From contig JANQAC010000002.1 in the NCBI GenBank assembly GCA_024707255.1, positions 180,001 to 244,000 of the forward strand: 64,000 nt of DNA, in the 5' to 3' direction. Each line of letters opens with the position of its first letter. Positions within the stretch are counted from its first letter, which is position 1. Below are positions 40,801 through 51,995 of this stretch, one piece after another. The stretch is from Asticcacaulis sp. Its GTDB lineage: Bacteria; Pseudomonadota; Alphaproteobacteria; Caulobacterales; Caulobacteraceae. A program made the position numbers and the translations under genes. The notes beneath the pieces are model-generated. The model had not been told where the DNA came from, made no database searches, and saw only the letters and a program-made list of their open reading frames with translations.

Positions 40801-41964
40801 ATGTTTGGAACCGGTTTTACCCGCTTTTTGCCAAAAGGTCTGCGCAATGTCATTCTGGGCCTGTCGAATGACTACCATTTCGGTAGCCCACGCATCCGTT
40901 ACGCGCCGGTAAAGGCCCGGCGACAATATCGCGGTAAACGCGTCGCCATAGCCGGCCTTTTCTCGGTGCGTTGCGGGTTGCAGCGTGCTGCTGACCTGAT
41001 GGCGATGGACATGGAAGCCAGGGGTATTCCTGTCTTTCGTATGGATATGGCAAGGGCTCTGCGTCTGGTGACAGACATCGAGCGAAACGATGCCGGCGGG
41101 CTGAAGGAGATGGCGAATTTTGCCCCGACCGATATCATCATTCATGCCGCGCCGCCCCTGTTCAACCGCTTTCTAAGCAAGCTCGGAAGACGGGAGTACA
41201 GCAAGGCAGCGGTCATCCCCTACTGGCACTGGGAACTGGCCGAGGCGCCGGCAGACTGGGGCAGGGCTCTTAAATGGGCAGACGAAATATGGGCTCCGAC
41301 GCTTTTTGTGGCCGATGCCATCCGGGCTGTCATGCCTGAAGCGCGGCCAATAAGGATCGTGCCCAACGCGGTTGACGCCGATCCTTTCGTCCCGGTCAGC
41401 ACGGTGGATGCTGCAAGGGTACGCTCCGTTCTGGGAATAGGCGAGGGGGCGTATGTTGCCGGCTTCACCTTTTCGATGGCGTCCGGGTTCTGGCGCAAAA
41501 ACCCGCTGGGCGCGATTGAAGCCTTCCACACGGCATTTCCGGAAAGTCCTGAGACGCGCCTGATCCTGCGTTGTCATGACTGCGCGCTTTACCCGGCCGG
41601 CTATGATCTGCTAAAGGCCGCGGCGCTGGCGGATGCACGTATTCTGCTGTTTGATGGCCAGGACCGCAAAATCGGTCTTAGTGATTTTTACGCGGCGATC
41701 GATGTGCTTCTGTCCCTGCATCGTTCGGAGGGCTTTGGCCTGACCCTGGCCGAGGCTTTGCAATCCGGACGCCGCGTGATCACGACCGACTGGGGCCTGG
41801 CGCCGGAACTGGCGGCGGACGCCGGTGTCACTCAGGTGCCGTCGGTTCTCATTCCCGTGGAAGATCCGCAGGGCATATACGAAGATTACACGGTGCAAAA
41901 ATGGGCCGAGGCGGATATTGGTGCGGCGGCGAAAGCCCTTCAGGCTCTCGCCATCCGTTCCTAG
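40801..41964 (+). CDS. GT4 glycosyltransferase
   Basis: A 387-aa GT-B enzyme. The N-terminal domain includes [12 protein letters not shown] and [14 protein letters not shown], and the C-terminal domain has [30 protein letters not shown] and the donor-site motif Glu310/Glu318 in [13 protein letters not shown]. This pattern is common in rhamnosyl or mannosyl transferases of O-antigen loci. Its stop overlaps the convergent cysNC stop within a CTAG, so the two genes meet end to end with no spacer or terminator between them. It is the last gene of the gmd operon. Confidence 0.87.
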   Translation: MFGTGFTRFLPKGLRNVILGLSNDYHFGSPRIRYAPVKARRQYRGKRVAIAGLFSVRCGLQRAADLMAMDMEARGIPVFRMDMARALRLVTDIERNDAGGLKEMANFAPTDIIIHAAPPLFNRFLSKLGRREYSKAAVIPYWHWELAEAPADWGRALKWADEIWAPTLFVADAIRAVMPEARPIRIVPNAVDADPFVPVSTVDAARVRSVLGIGEGAYVAGFTFSMASGFWRKNPLGAIEAFHTAFPESPETRLILRCHDCALYPAGYDLLKAAALADARILLFDGQDRKIGLSDFYAAIDVLLSLHRSEGFGLTLAEALQSGRRVITTDWGLAPELAADAGVTQVPSVLIPVEDPQGIYEDYTVQKWAEADIGAAAKALQALAIRS

Positions 41965-43892
41965 ATCACGTAATCCAGGCCATCACCCAGGAAGCCGTTT
42001 GCCAGCATGTAGGCGACGACTTTTTCCGCCAGTTGTTCCGGCGTCTGGCTCGTGGTGTCGAGCGTCAGTTCCGGGCTTTCCGGCGCCTCGTAGGGGCTGT
42101 CGATACCGGTGAAGTTCCTGATCTCGCCGGCGCGCGCCTTGGCATAGAGGCCCTTGACGTCGCGCTTTTCCACCACATCAAGCGGGGTCGAGACGTAGAT
42201 CTCGATGAACTCGTTGTCGCCCAGCAGCTCGCGCGCCATCTGCCGCTCGGCACGGAACGGCGAGATGAACGACACCAGCGTCACCAGGCCGGCATCGACC
42301 ATCAGCTTCGACACCTCAGCCACGCGGCGGATATTCTCCACGCGGTCGGCATCGGTGAAGCCTAAGTTCTTATTCAGGCCGTGGCGGACATTGTCGCCAT
42401 CGAGCAGATAGGTGTGGTGGCTGAGCGACAGAAGCTTCTTCTCGACCAGATTGGCGATGGTCGATTTGCCGGCGCCCGAAAGCCCGGTGAACCACAAAAC
42501 GACCGGCTTCTGGTTCTTGGCGGCCGCACGGGTCGCCTTGTTGACGTCGAGCGCCTGCCAGTGGACATTGGTGGCGCGCCTGAGACCGTGTTCTATCATG
42601 CCGGCGCCGAGCGTCAGGTTCGACACACGGTCGATGACGATAAAAGCGCCCATTTCGTGATTGTCCGCATACGGATCAAACGCCACGGGTTCCTGCAGGG
42701 CGATATTGACCAGCGCCACTTCGTTCAGCTTCAGCGTCTTGGCCGCCAGATCGGCAAAGGTATTGACGTCGGTCTTGTGCTTTATTTCGGTCACCGACGC
42801 CGAAACCGTCTTGGCGCCGATCTTGACCAGCAGGGTGCGACCGGGGATCAGTTCCTGCTCGCTCATCCAGATCAGGCGCGCCTGGAACTGGTCGGAGACT
42901 TCGGGTCGATTGTCCGTTGCGGAGATTACGTCGCCGCGTGAAATATCGATTTCATCTTCCAGGGTCAGCGTAATGGCCTGGCCGGCGGCCGCGGCCGGCA
43001 GATCACCATCATAGGTGACGATCGCCTTGACCTTGGACGTTTTGCCGGATTTGGCCACCAGCACCTCGTCACCGGGACGAACGGTGCCGGAAGAAATGGT
43101 GCCGGAGAAGCCGCGGAAATTGAGGTCGGGGCGATTGACCCACTGGACCTGCAAACGGAAGGGCTTTTGGCTTTGGTCTTGATCGATCTGCACCGTTTCC
43201 AGGTGCTCGACGAGCGTCGGGCCCTGATACCACGGCATCTTGTCGCTGCGGCCCAGAACGTTGTCGCCATAGCGGGCCGACATCGGAATGGCCTGCAAGG
43301 TCTCAAAGCCGAAATCGGCAGCGAACGCCTGGTAATCGGCAACAATCTCGTTGAAGACGTCCTGGCAGTAATCCATCAGGTCGATCTTATTGACCGCCAG
43401 CACCACATGTTTGATGCCGAGCAGCGACACGATGAACGAGTGACGGCGCGTCTGGGTCAGGATGCCTTTGCGGGCGTCGATCAGGATGACGGCGAGGTCC
43501 GAATTGGAGGCGCCGGTGGCCATGTTGCGGGTATATTGTTCGTGGCCGGGGGTGTCGGCGACGATGAACTTGCGTTTGTCGGTGGTGAAGAAGCGGTAGG
43601 CGACATCGATGGTGATGCCTTGCTCGCGCTCGGCCTGTAGGCCATCGACCAGCAGGGCCAGGTCAATATCGTCACCGACCGTGCCGTGCTTCTTCGAGTC
43701 CTTTTCGATGCTGGCCAGTTGATCCTCGAAGATCAGCTTGGTGTCATAGAGCAGGCGGCCGATCAGGGTCGACTTGCCATCATCCACCGACCCGCAGGTC
43801 AGGAAGCGCAGCAGGTCCTTCTTCTCGTGTGTGGCCAGATATTCGACGAGTGCTTTGGTGTCGAGGGTGTCTTCCATAACAGTCGCATTCAT
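41961..43892 (-). CDS. cysNC: Bifunctional sulfate adenylyltransferase large subunit / APS kinase
   Basis: A 643-aa fusion. The N-terminal GTPase part (about 20-440) has [24 protein letters not shown] and NKIDLMDY and drives ATP sulfurylase with CysD. The C-terminal APS kinase part (about 455-630) has [14 protein letters not shown] near 470, followed by [11 protein letters not shown] and the FISPFRAER segment. Together they turn sulfate into PAPS. It starts one base inside the cysD stop (TAATG), so the two are translationally coupled. The residue pattern is complete in both domains. Confidence 0.96.
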   Translation of the reverse strand: MNATVMEDTLDTKALVEYLATHEKKDLLRFLTCGSVDDGKSTLIGRLLYDTKLIFEDQLASIEKDSKKHGTVGDDIDLALLVDGLQAEREQGITIDVAYRFFTTDKRKFIVADTPGHEQYTRNMATGASNSDLAVILIDARKGILTQTRRHSFIVSLLGIKHVVLAVNKIDLMDYCQDVFNEIVADYQAFAADFGFETLQAIPMSARYGDNVLGRSDKMPWYQGPTLVEHLETVQIDQDQSQKPFRLQVQWVNRPDLNFRGFSGTISSGTVRPGDEVLVAKSGKTSKVKAIVTYDGDLPAAAAGQAITLTLEDEIDISRGDVISATDNRPEVSDQFQARLIWMSEQELIPGRTLLVKIGAKTVSASVTEIKHKTDVNTFADLAAKTLKLNEVALVNIALQEPVAFDPYADNHEMGAFIVIDRVSNLTLGAGMIEHGLRRATNVHWQALDVNKATRAAAKNQKPVVLWFTGLSGAGKSTIANLVEKKLLSLSHHTYLLDGDNVRHGLNKNLGFTDADRVENIRRVAEVSKLMVDAGLVTLVSFISPFRAERQMARELLGDNEFIEIYVSTPLDVVEKRDVKGLYAKARAGEIRNFTGIDSPYEAPESPELTLDTTSQTPEQLAEKVVAYMLANGFLGDGLDYVI

Positions 43893-44805
43893 TAGAAATA
43901 ACCCTCGCGCTTCTTCTTTTCCATCGAGCCGGCTTCATCGTGGTCGATCAGGCGGCCGGAGCGCTCGGAGGTGCGGGCCACCAGCATTTCGGCCACAATC
44001 TCTTCCAGGGTGGCGGCTTCGGATTCGACAGCGGCGGTGAGGGGGTAGTCTCCCAGGGTGCGGAAACGCACGGACTTCATTTCCGGCACCTCGCCGGGAT
44101 TGAGCGGCAGGCGGTCGTCATCGACCATGATCCACTGGCCGCCACGCTGCACGACCGGACGCTTTTGGGCGAAATAGAGCGGCACGATGGGAATGTTTTC
44201 CATCAGGATATATTGCCAGATGTCGAGCTCGGTCCAGTTGGAGATCGGGAAGACGCGGATCGATTCACCCGGCTTTACTCGGGCATTATAAAGGTTCCAC
44301 AGTTCCGGCCGCTGGTTCTTCGGGTCCCAGCCGTGATTAGCCGTGCGGAAGGAGAAGATGCGCTCCTTGGCGCGGCTCTTTTCCTCGTCGCGGCGGGCGC
44401 CGCCGAAAGCGGCATCGAAGCCATGTTCGGTCAGGGCCTGCTTCAGGGCATCGGTCTTCATGATGTTGGTAAAGACGTTCGAGCCGTGATCGAATGGATT
44501 GACGTTATCGGCTACCCCTTGCTGATTGGTGTGACTGATCAGGTTCAGTCCCAGTCGCGCCGCGGTATCATCACGAAACTTGATCATTTCGCGGAATTTC
44601 CACGTCGTATTGACGTGCATGAAAGGGAAGGGGGCTTCGACGGATAAAAGGCCTTCATGGCCAGGTGCAGCATGACCGACGAATCCTTGCCGATCGAATA
44701 AAGCATGACCGGATTTTTGAACTCGGCGGCGACCTCGCGCATGATGAAGATCGCCTCGGCTTCCAGGCGCTTCAGATGGGTCATTCTTTCGGGCGTAACA
44801 GGCAT
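43892..44805 (-). CDS. cysD: Sulfate adenylyltransferase small subunit, one frameshift
   Basis: A 304-aa (corrected) PP-loop ATPase that forms APS with CysN. It starts [19 protein letters not shown], carries the PP-loop [18 protein letters not shown], and after the break continues [38 protein letters not shown] and the [10 protein letters not shown] segment. The frame breaks at 44628-44629, where AA should be AAA on the plus strand, giving [11 protein letters not shown]. The length then equals that of E. coli CysD. The gene is otherwise intact, so an error in the assembly is likelier than a true loss of PAPS synthesis. Confidence 0.92.
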
Positions 44806-44984
44806 ACAAAAACCTTTTCATGCGCCTCTTCGGCGCATTCGTCATTCAGAGCGGCCTATCTAACTTTACTCTTTGCGCCGAACAAACCACAAAGTCTAAA
44901 CTCTGGCTTAAGATGCGATGGCTAGGTTAGGATGATGTGATGCGTCTGATGAGGCGTGTCATGCGAGTAAGGATAAGGTCTGTA

Positions 44985-45530
44985 ATGCAGTTCAAGGCGC
45001 TTGCCATCCCCGGTCCGGTTCTGGTCCAGCCGAAAATGATCGGCGATGCACGCGGCTTTTTCATGGAAGCCTTCAAGGACGGCTGGTTTCGGGAAAATGT
45101 TGCCGATGTCACGTTCGTTCAGGACAACCAGTCCCTGTCGCGCGAAACCGGCACCATCCGTGGCCTGCACTACCAGGCCGAACCGTTTGCCCAGGGCAAG
45201 CTGGTGCGTTGCCTGAAAGGAGCGATCTTCGATGTGGCGGTGGATATCCGCCCTGACTCGCCCCGCTTTGGCCAATGGGTCGGCGAAACCCTGACCGCTG
45301 CGGGCGCAGAACAATTGTGGGTGCCGGCGGGCTTCGCGCATGGTTTCTGCACGCTGGAACCGGATACGGAGGTCTTCTACAAGGTCACCTGTCCTTACAG
45401 CGCGCCCAATGATGCCGGGATTGCCTTTGACGATCCTGACATAGGTATCAACTGGCCCACCGATATTGCCACGGCGATTTTGTCGGCTAAGGATAAAATC
45501 CAGCCGCCTCTGGCGTCGCTTAAGTCATAA
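44985..45530 (+). CDS. rfbC: dTDP-4-dehydrorhamnose 3,5-epimerase
   Basis: A 181-aa cupin-fold epimerase of the dTDP-L-rhamnose pathway. DARGFFMEAFKDGWF, VQDNQSLSRETGTIRGLHYQ (catalytic His in GLHYQ) and VPAGFAHGFCTLEPDTEVFYKVT are all present. ATG at 44985 is preferred over in-frame upstream starts because AAGG precedes it and the family N-terminus begins there. It opens the rfbC-rfbB-rfbD-rfbA operon, divergent from cysD with a 179-base gap. Confidence 0.95.
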   Translation: MQFKALAIPGPVLVQPKMIGDARGFFMEAFKDGWFRENVADVTFVQDNQSLSRETGTIRGLHYQAEPFAQGKLVRCLKGAIFDVAVDIRPDSPRFGQWVGETLTAAGAEQLWVPAGFAHGFCTLEPDTEVFYKVTCPYSAPNDAGIAFDDPDIGINWPTDIATAILSAKDKIQPPLASLKS

Positions 45531-45545
45531 AGGCACAATCCAATC

Positions 45546-46598
45546 ATGCGTATTCTCGTCACCGGTGGTGCCGGCTTTATCGGTTCGGCCCTGGTCAGGT
45601 ATCTGGTCGGTGAGGTCGGCGCCGATGTGCTCAATCTCGACAAGCTGACCTATGCCGGCAATCTGGCGTCGCTCGACCCGATCGCCGGCGCCAACAACTA
45701 CCAGTTCGTTCAGGCGGATATCTGCGACGGACCGAAGCTCAGCCAGGTCATCACCAGTTTCCGCCCAGACCATATCATGCACCTGGCGGCGGAAAGTCAT
45801 GTCGACCGGTCGATTACCGGCGCGAAGGATTTCATCGAGACCAATGTGATGGGCACCTTCAACCTTCTGGAGGGGGCGCGCCATTACTGGAACAGCCTTG
45901 AAGGCGAGGCAAAGTCGAACTTCCGCTTCCTGCATGTCTCGACCGATGAGGTCTATGGCTCGCTCGGTGAAACCGGCCTCTTCGAGGAAACCACGCCCTA
46001 TGATCCGTCCTCGCCCTATTCTGCCTCCAAGGCAGCCTCCGATCATCTCGCCAAGGCGTGGCACCGGACCTACGGTTTGCCAGTCGTGGTCTCGAACTGC
46101 TCGAACAATTACGGCCCCTGTCACTTTCCCGAAAAGCTGATCCCGCTCAACATCATCAATGCCCTGGAAGGCCAGCCCCTGCCGGTCTACGGCGATGGCT
46201 CGAATATCCGTGACTGGCTATATGTCGAGGACCACGCCCGCGCCCTGCATCTGATCTGTTCAAGGGGGCGCCTTGGCGAAACCTATAATGTCGGCGGCCG
46301 CAATGAGCGCAGCAACATAGAGGTGGTGCGGCGCATCTGCGCACTCATGGATCAGTTGCGCCCGAAGAACGCCCCGCATGACCGGCTGATTGCCTTCGTC
46401 ACCGATCGTCCTGGCCATGACCGGCGTTACGCCATAGATGCCACCAAACTGGAAACCGAACTGGGCTGGAAAGCCAAGGAAACCTTCGACAGCGGCCTTG
46501 AAAAGACCGTGCGCTGGTATCTCGATAATGAAACCTGGTGGCGCCCCTTGCGCGGCGAGGTCTATGCTGGCGAACGGCTGGGAATTGTGAAAGCCTAG
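45546..46598 (+). CDS. rfbB: dTDP-glucose 4,6-dehydratase
   Basis: A 350-aa short-chain dehydrogenase making dTDP-4-keto-6-deoxyglucose. [14 protein letters not shown] binds [16 protein letters not shown] and [11 protein letters not shown] (catalytic Thr, Asp, Glu) and [11 protein letters not shown] (Tyr, Lys) are in place, and [16 protein letters not shown] is diagnostic for RmlB. It follows rfbC by 15 bases and abuts rfbD. Confidence 0.96.
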   Translation: MRILVTGGAGFIGSALVRYLVGEVGADVLNLDKLTYAGNLASLDPIAGANNYQFVQADICDGPKLSQVITSFRPDHIMHLAAESHVDRSITGAKDFIETNVMGTFNLLEGARHYWNSLEGEAKSNFRFLHVSTDEVYGSLGETGLFEETTPYDPSSPYSASKAASDHLAKAWHRTYGLPVVVSNCSNNYGPCHFPEKLIPLNIINALEGQPLPVYGDGSNIRDWLYVEDHARALHLICSRGRLGETYNVGGRNERSNIEVVRRICALMDQLRPKNAPHDRLIAFVTDRPGHDRRYAIDATKLETELGWKAKETFDSGLEKTVRWYLDNETWWRPLRGEVYAGERLGIVKA

Positions 46599-47489
46599 AT
46601 GATGCGTATTCTTGTGACCGGAAAAAATGGCCAGGTCGATACCGCCCTGCAAATCGAAGGCGACCGGCTGGGGCTTGATATCGTGCGGATCGGCCGGCCC
46701 GATGTCGATCTGTCGAAACCGGAGACGATCGAGACGGCGGTGCGGGAAATCCGTCCCGAGGTTATTATCTCCTCGGCGGCCTATACGGCGGTGGACAAGG
46801 CCGAGAGCGAACCCGAGCTGGCGCAGAAGGTCAATGGAGATGCGCCCGGTGTTCTGGCCCGACTAGCGGCGGAACTGAATATACCCATTCTGCATTTGTC
46901 AACCGATTGTGTCTTTGCCGGCGACAAGGCTGAGCCCTATACTGAGGCGGATGCGCCTGCGCCTATCAGCGTCTACGGTCGGACCAAGCTGTCGGGCGAG
47001 GAACAGGTCCGCGCCGCCACTGATAACCACGTCATCCTGCGTATTTCCTGGGTTTACTCATCACTGGGCAATAACTTCGTGAAAATGATGCTGCGCCTCT
47101 CCGAAACGTGCGACGAGGTGACCGTCGTGGCCGACCAGCATGGCTGCCCGACCTATGCGCCGGAGGCCGCGCGCGCCGTGCTGGCCATTGCCCAGCAGGT
47201 CGTCATCGATCCTGACCCGACGATCCGCGGCACCTTCCATCTCGCCGGGGAGGGGGAAACGACGCGTGCCGACTTTGCCAAAGCCATTTTCAAAGGCGCT
47301 GAAGCGCGCGGCCACAAGCCTGTCCATGTCAATCCCATCGCCACGGCCGACTATCCTACGGCGGCGAAGCGTCCGTTAAATGCCCGCCTGAACAGCGAAA
47401 AGCTGGATGAGGTCTTTGGTCTGCGTCTGGAGCCCTGGCAGGATTCGCTCGACGTCTGCCTGGATCAATTGCTCGGAGGAAATACATAA
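46599..47489 (+). CDS. rfbD: dTDP-4-dehydrorhamnose reductase
   Basis: A 296-aa reductase giving dTDP-L-rhamnose. The nucleotide motif is [11 protein letters not shown], a slight variant of the usual G-x-x-GQ-[L/V]-[37 protein letters not shown] and [18 protein letters not shown] are characteristic RmlD segments. The start immediately follows the rfbB stop; its own stop overlaps the rfbA ATG (TAATG). Confidence 0.95.
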   Translation: MMRILVTGKNGQVDTALQIEGDRLGLDIVRIGRPDVDLSKPETIETAVREIRPEVIISSAAYTAVDKAESEPELAQKVNGDAPGVLARLAAELNIPILHLSTDCVFAGDKAEPYTEADAPAPISVYGRTKLSGEEQVRAATDNHVILRISWVYSSLGNNFVKMMLRLSETCDEVTVVADQHGCPTYAPEAARAVLAIAQQVVIDPDPTIRGTFHLAGEGETTRADFAKAIFKGAEARGHKPVHVNPIATADYPTAAKRPLNARLNSEKLDEVFGLRLEPWQDSLDVCLDQLLGGNT

Positions 47490-48352
47490 TGAAGGGCATA
47501 ATATTGGCGGGCGGCAGCGGTTCGCGCCTGTATCCGATGACACTCGGCGTCTCCAAGCAGATGATGCCGATCTACGACAAGCCGATGATCTATTATCCGC
47601 TGTCGACCCTGATGATGTCCGGCATCCGCGATATCCTGATCATTTCGACGCCCCATGACCTGCCGCAATTCCAGAAACTCCTCGGTACAGGCGAGCAGTG
47701 GGGCATTCAGTTATCCTATGCCGAACAGCCGGCGCCGGAGGGCCTGGCCCAGGCCTATATTATTGGCGCCGATTTCGTGAACGGTCAGCCCTCCTGCCTG
47801 ATCCTCGGCGATAACATCTATTACGGTCCGTCGCTGTCCGGCTTTCTGGAGGAAGCGGCCGCCATCACCTCCGGCGCCAGCGTCTTCGCCTATCAGGTGT
47901 CCGATCCCGAACGCTACGGCGTGATCGAATTCGACGCCAATTTCCAGGCCGTGTCCATTGAGGAAAAGCCGGCGAAACCCCGGTCGAACTGGGCGGTGAC
48001 CGGCCTCTATTTCTACGATCATCAGGTCATAGATATCGCCGCCAATCTCAAGCCCTCTGTGCGCGGCGAGCTGGAAATCACCGATATCAACCGTACCTAT
48101 CTGGAACGCGGCGAATTGCGGGTAAAGCCGATCGGTCGCGGCTATGCCTGGCTCGATACCGGCACGCCCGACAGCCTGCTGGATGCCGCCGATTTCGTGC
48201 GCGTGCTTGAAAAGCGGCAGGGCATGAAAATCGCTTGTCCCGAAGAGGTGGCGTGGCGTCGCGGCTATATCGACAATGCCCAGCTATCCGCGCTGATTGC
48301 CCGCCTGGATAAGAGTGATTACGGCCGCTATCTGCAAAAGCTGATAGATTAG
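47489..48352 (+). CDS. rfbA: Glucose-1-phosphate thymidylyltransferase
   Basis: A 287-aa nucleotidyltransferase catalysing the first step to dTDP-L-rhamnose. [20 protein letters not shown] is the nucleotide-binding loop, [11 protein letters not shown] and LGDNIYYG are the family's typical segments, and [21 protein letters not shown] provides the sugar and metal site. Translationally coupled to rfbD by a one-base overlap; last gene of the operon. Confidence 0.97.
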   Translation: MKGIILAGGSGSRLYPMTLGVSKQMMPIYDKPMIYYPLSTLMMSGIRDILIISTPHDLPQFQKLLGTGEQWGIQLSYAEQPAPEGLAQAYIIGADFVNGQPSCLILGDNIYYGPSLSGFLEEAAAITSGASVFAYQVSDPERYGVIEFDANFQAVSIEEKPAKPRSNWAVTGLYFYDHQVIDIAANLKPSVRGELEITDINRTYLERGELRVKPIGRGYAWLDTGTPDSLLDAADFVRVLEKRQGMKIACPEEVAWRRGYIDNAQLSALIARLDKSDYGRYLQKLID

Positions 48353-48359
48353 AGCGCGT

Positions 48360-48386
48360 CCCAAAAAGTGTGATGCACTTTTTGGG
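48360..48386. terminator. Hairpin after rfbA, probable terminator
   Basis: Perfect 11-base arms CCCAAAAAGTG and CACTTTTTGGG with a 5-base loop, starting 8 bases after the rfbA stop. The T-rich side gives a weak intrinsic-terminator look. It seems to be part of a dispersed intergenic element with the palindrome at 48411-48451. Confidence 0.55.
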
Positions 48387-48410
48387 TTAAGATGCGCGTT
48401 AAAACAAAAA

Positions 48411-48451
48411 CCTAGAGTGCCGATCTGGTTCAACCAGATCGACACTCTAGG
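48411..48451. repeat. Near-perfect 41-base palindrome between convergent rfbA and cysQ
   Basis: Two 20-base arms around a single C pair at 19 of 20 positions; the left arm starts CCTAGAGTG and the right arm ends CACTCTAGG. The right arm covers the cysQ stop codon. With the hairpin at 48360 and the linking GATGCGCGTTAAAACAAAAA it resembles the extragenic palindromic elements common in alphaproteobacteria. It may end transcription from both sides. Confidence 0.6.
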
Positions 48452-49244
48452 CCAGCCGCGTTTCCACCGCACCGAAGGCGACAAAGTGCGGATTGGCGTA
48501 ATCTCCGTCATTATCCTGGAACCGTTTGCCGTATCTAAGCGGCTGGCCGTCGAGCGTCTCCACCCGGCCACCAGCGGCGCGTAAGATCGCATCGCCCGCC
48601 GCCGTATCCCACTCCATGGTGCGGCCCATGCGCGGGTAGATATCGGCGCGGCCCTCGGCGATCAGGCAGAATTTCAGCGACGACCCGGCGGCAACGAAAT
48701 CAGCGACCGTATAGGCTTCGAGATATCTTTGCGTTTCCGCCCCGCCATGCGAGCGCGAACCCACCGCGATCAGGCCCCCTTGCGGCTGACGCACCTGTAT
48801 CGCGCGCGCCTCGCCTATTAAACCCTCTTTCACCTCGGCCATAAAGGCGCCCCCTGACTTACCATTCAAGCCCGCCGAGCCCCACCAGATCTTGCCCAGC
48901 GCCGGCGCATAGACTGCGCCCAGAACCGGCTTGCCATACTCGATAAGGGCGATATTGACGGTGAACTCGCCGTTCTTCGAGATAAATTCCTTAGTGCCAT
49001 CGAGCGGATCAACCAGGAAGAAGGTGCCGGCGGTGGTGGGGAAGCGTCCTGCCGCCGCCTCTTCCTCGGCGATCACCGGAATGCCGGGCGCGATATGCTT
49101 CAGCCCGGCCAGTATAATGGCTTCCGCTTTCTGGTCCGCTTCGGTCACTGGCGAGGCGTCGCCCTTCGTGGCCACCGCGAAATCGGTGGCATAGATGCGC
49201 ATGATCTCGGCGCCGGCCGCCAGCATGATCGGGTTCAGGTCCAA
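48447..49244 (-). CDS. cysQ: 3'(2'),5'-bisphosphate nucleotidase (PAP phosphatase)
   Basis: A 265-aa member of the IMPase superfamily that hydrolyses PAP, the by-product of PAPS use. VTEADQKAEAIILAGL, VIAEEEAAAGRF, FFLVDPLDGTKEFI (metal site, CysQ-type DGTKEF) and MEWDTAAGDAILRAAGG are present. A TTG start at 49244 is supported by GGAG six bases before it. Together with cysNC and cysD 3.5 kb upstream it completes a PAPS production and recycling set around the rhamnose genes. Confidence 0.92.
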   Translation of the reverse strand: MDLNPIMLAAGAEIMRIYATDFAVATKGDASPVTEADQKAEAIILAGLKHIAPGIPVIAEEEAAAGRFPTTAGTFFLVDPLDGTKEFISKNGEFTVNIALIEYGKPVLGAVYAPALGKIWWGSAGLNGKSGGAFMAEVKEGLIGEARAIQVRQPQGGLIAVGSRSHGGAETQRYLEAYTVADFVAAGSSLKFCLIAEGRADIYPRMGRTMEWDTAAGDAILRAAGGRVETLDGQPLRYGKRFQDNDGDYANPHFVAFGAVETRLA

Positions 49245-49269
49245 GGGAAACTCCGGGAATCGGGACGAA

Positions 49270-50240
49270 TTATCGTCCCCGGCGTATCACGAGACCGGCC
49301 GAAGTGGTGACAAAATTTTCAAGCAGCAGCTTGAGGTGCGGCTCACCATAGGGTGGCGCGTCGATATATCGGTCCACGGGCATGGTATCCGGCGCCACCG
49401 TGAAGGGTTCGACATAATGCCCGCGTGCCCGTAGTTTTTCCGCAAGCTGATCCAGGTCACGACGCCGAAAAAGAACCGTCCAGTTATTGTCGAGGGTTTG
49501 GCTGTTGGAACTCAGGTTGAACTCGGTCGTATGGACCGCCACGCCACCGACCTTCAGGGTTTTCTCAACGCTGTTGACGATGAAATCCAGGCCCTTTTCT
49601 ATGGAGCCGAGGTGTTCGAGCGCGCAGGCGGACCAGCAGAAATCAAAACCGGTGAGGGCAGGGGAAATGGCGTTCATGTCGCAATGCTCGAACTGCACCC
49701 GTTCCTCGAAGTCGGTGCGATCCATACGCCCTTCGGGAATCGCGCTGAGGGCCTCAGCCAGTTGCCGGTGATCCGCCCAGCCATTTTTCAGACCGATTTC
49801 GGGTGGCGCATCGGTGGCCATGACATGAGTCCCAGCACTGGCAAAGGCCGCCGGAAGTGGCTCGGTGCCGACGCCGAAACCCAGGGCGCGTTTGTCCGGT
49901 CCCACTGCGCCAAGCCGGAAAGCATGATGGAGAATGAAAATAAATTCCCACAGCTTGCGATGATAAAACACCTGATGATTGATCAGGTCGGTCAGTCGCT
50001 GAAATTCCGGATGGAGGAAGTCCGTCGCTGTGCAGGTCGAATAGGCCATGAACGGCGCATCGGGCGATGAGCGGAAGACGTCCACCGGCGGCAAGGCAGG
50101 CTTTGCGCCGCCGTCGAGGCGAGCATCGACAAGGCCGGAAACGCGTTCCGTCAGTACAGGCAAAAGCGCATCCGCAACCAGGGGGCGATGATCCGGGCCA
50201 TCTTGTCAATGAGAACCTGTTTAAGCCCTTTGCGGTTCAT
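49270..50240 (-). CDS. SAM-dependent methyltransferase, one frameshift near the start
   Basis: About 323 aa after correction. A class I methyltransferase core is visible: LGFGVGTEPLPAAFASAG as the SAM loop, MATDAPPE after beta-2, and FDFCWSACALEHLGSIEKGLDFI as the post-core segment, followed by LKVGGVAVHTTEFNL. The open frame lacks a credible start, but an ATG at 50240 (MNRKGLKQVLIDKM) joins it if the five-G run at 50181-50185 has six bases, reading IIAPLVADALLPVL. The substrate is unknown; location beside polysaccharide genes suggests a glycan or lipid-linked sugar. Confidence 0.72.
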
Positions 50241-50406
50241 CGTCATAAATCAGTATCCCCTGTCTGGCCTTGTCAGGTCTGGATAGCATGAAAATACCGC
50301 AGGTCATCAAAACAATTCCGAATTTGCTCATCTGGCAGTTATTCGGTTTCACTTGTCACCTTCGCAAATCTGTAGCTAACTTCCGCTTTCTCAGGGGAGG
50401 CCGCCT

Positions 50407-51956
50407 ATGTCCATTCGTCATCTGATCGCCGGTGTGTCCGTGGTGCTGGTGCTCAGCGCCTGCCAGATGCCCGGCCGCGCGCCGTCCGCCTACGAGCAGG
50501 CGAAAGCGGACCTGACCGCCCCGGTCGCCGATATCCAGGCCCACATCAGGGCCGGAAAATACACCTCCGTCGATCTCATCCAGGCGGCGCTCGACCAGAT
50601 CAAGACGAAGAACCCAGACCTGCACGCCGTCATCACCGTCAATCCCGATGCCCTGAAACGCGCCAAAGAGTCCGATGCCGCCCGCAAGGCCGGCAAGGAC
50701 CTGGGCCCTCTGATGGGTATTCCGGTCCTGATCAAGGACAATATCGAGACAGCCGATATCATGCCGACGACCGCCGGCTCAATGGCCCTGGCGGCCAATA
50801 TCACCCACCGCGACGCGCCGGTGGTGGCCCGGCTGCGTGCCGGCGGCGCCATCATCCTCGGCAAGGCTAACCTGTCAGAATGGGCCAATATCCGCTCCAC
50901 CCGTTCGGTCAGCGGCTGGAGCGGCGTCGGCGGATTGACGGCCAATGCGGTCGATCACGCCCGCACGGCCTGTGGCTCGTCATCCGGTTCCGGCGCAGGC
51001 GTAGCTGCCGGACTGGCCCCTCTGGCGGTCGGCACCGAAACCGACGGCAGCGTCACCTGTCCGTCGTCGATGAACGGCCTGACCGGGCTGAAGCCGACTG
51101 TCGGTCTGGTCTCGCGCACCTATGTGGTGCCGATTTCGCATTCCAGGATACGCCGGGGCCGATGGGGCATTCCGTGGCCGATATCGCCGCCATGCTGACC
51201 GTCATGGCCGGCAGCGATCCCGCCGATAAAGCGACCGCCGACGCCGACACGCACAAGACCGACTATACGGCAGGTCTAACGGATTACAGCCTGAAAGGTG
51301 TGCGCATCGGCGTGTTGCGCGATCAGGTCGGCAATGACGCCAAGACCGCCGCTGTCTTTGAAGCTGCGCTCAAGCAACTGACAGATCAGGGCGCGGTACT
51401 GGTCGATATCAAGGACAGCTCGGTCAAAGGGCTGGGCGATGCCGAAATGACCGTCATGATGACCGAACTGAAAGCCGACCTGAACGCCTACCTGGCCTCG
51501 ACCCCCACGGCGGTGAAAACGCGCACCCTGGCCGATGTCATCGCCTTCAACAAAGCCAATGCCGCGCAGGAAATGCCTTACTTCGGGCAGGAACTGTTCG
51601 AGCAGTCCGAACAAACCAGGGGGCTCGATGATCCGGCCTATATTTCCGCCGCCTATCTCGCCAAAAACGCGTCCGCCGCGCGGATCGATGGCCTGCTGGC
51701 GGCGAATAAGGTGACGGTGCTGCTGGCCCCGACCTATGGCCCGGCCTGGCTGTCCGATCTGGTCTATGGCGACCAGTACACCGGCCCCTCGGCCACACAA
51801 TTGCCGGCCACCTCCGGTTATCCGCATCTGACCGTGCCTATGGGCGTGGTGCAGGGCCTGCCGGTGGGCCTGAGCTTTATCGGCCCGAAATGGAGCGAAG
51901 AAATATTGCTGAAAACGGGCTATGCCTACGAACAGGGCCGGAAAAGCGCGAAATAG
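50407..51956 (+). CDS. Lipoprotein amidase-signature family enzyme, one frameshift
   Basis: About 516 aa after correction. The signal peptide ends in LSAC (Cys19), so the enzyme is probably anchored outside the cytoplasm. The Ser-cisSer-Lys triad is Lys110 (IPVLIKDNIET), Ser191 (GSSSGSGAG) and Ser215 (TDGSVTCPS), with the correct 24-residue spacing between the serines. The frame breaks at 51143-51144, where CC should be CCC, giving HSQDTPGPMGHSVAD. The C-terminal part runs to GLSFIGPKWSEE and YEQG. Substrate unknown; secreted amidases of this type can act on amides or peptides. Confidence 0.88.
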
Positions 51957-51987
51957 TTACCCTACAAAATTTGCTTTCGTAGGGTAA
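51957..51987. promoter_or_regulatory. Palindromic site 1 upstream of the GSU2403-type gene
   Basis: Perfect 9-base arms TTACCCTAC and GTAGGGTAA separated by 13 bases, beginning immediately after the amidase stop codon. The arm and spacer lengths match those of site 2, so the pair looks like two operators for one dimeric DNA-binding protein. The amidase mRNA would also end here. Confidence 0.65.
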
Positions 51988-51995
51988 TTGAGTTA

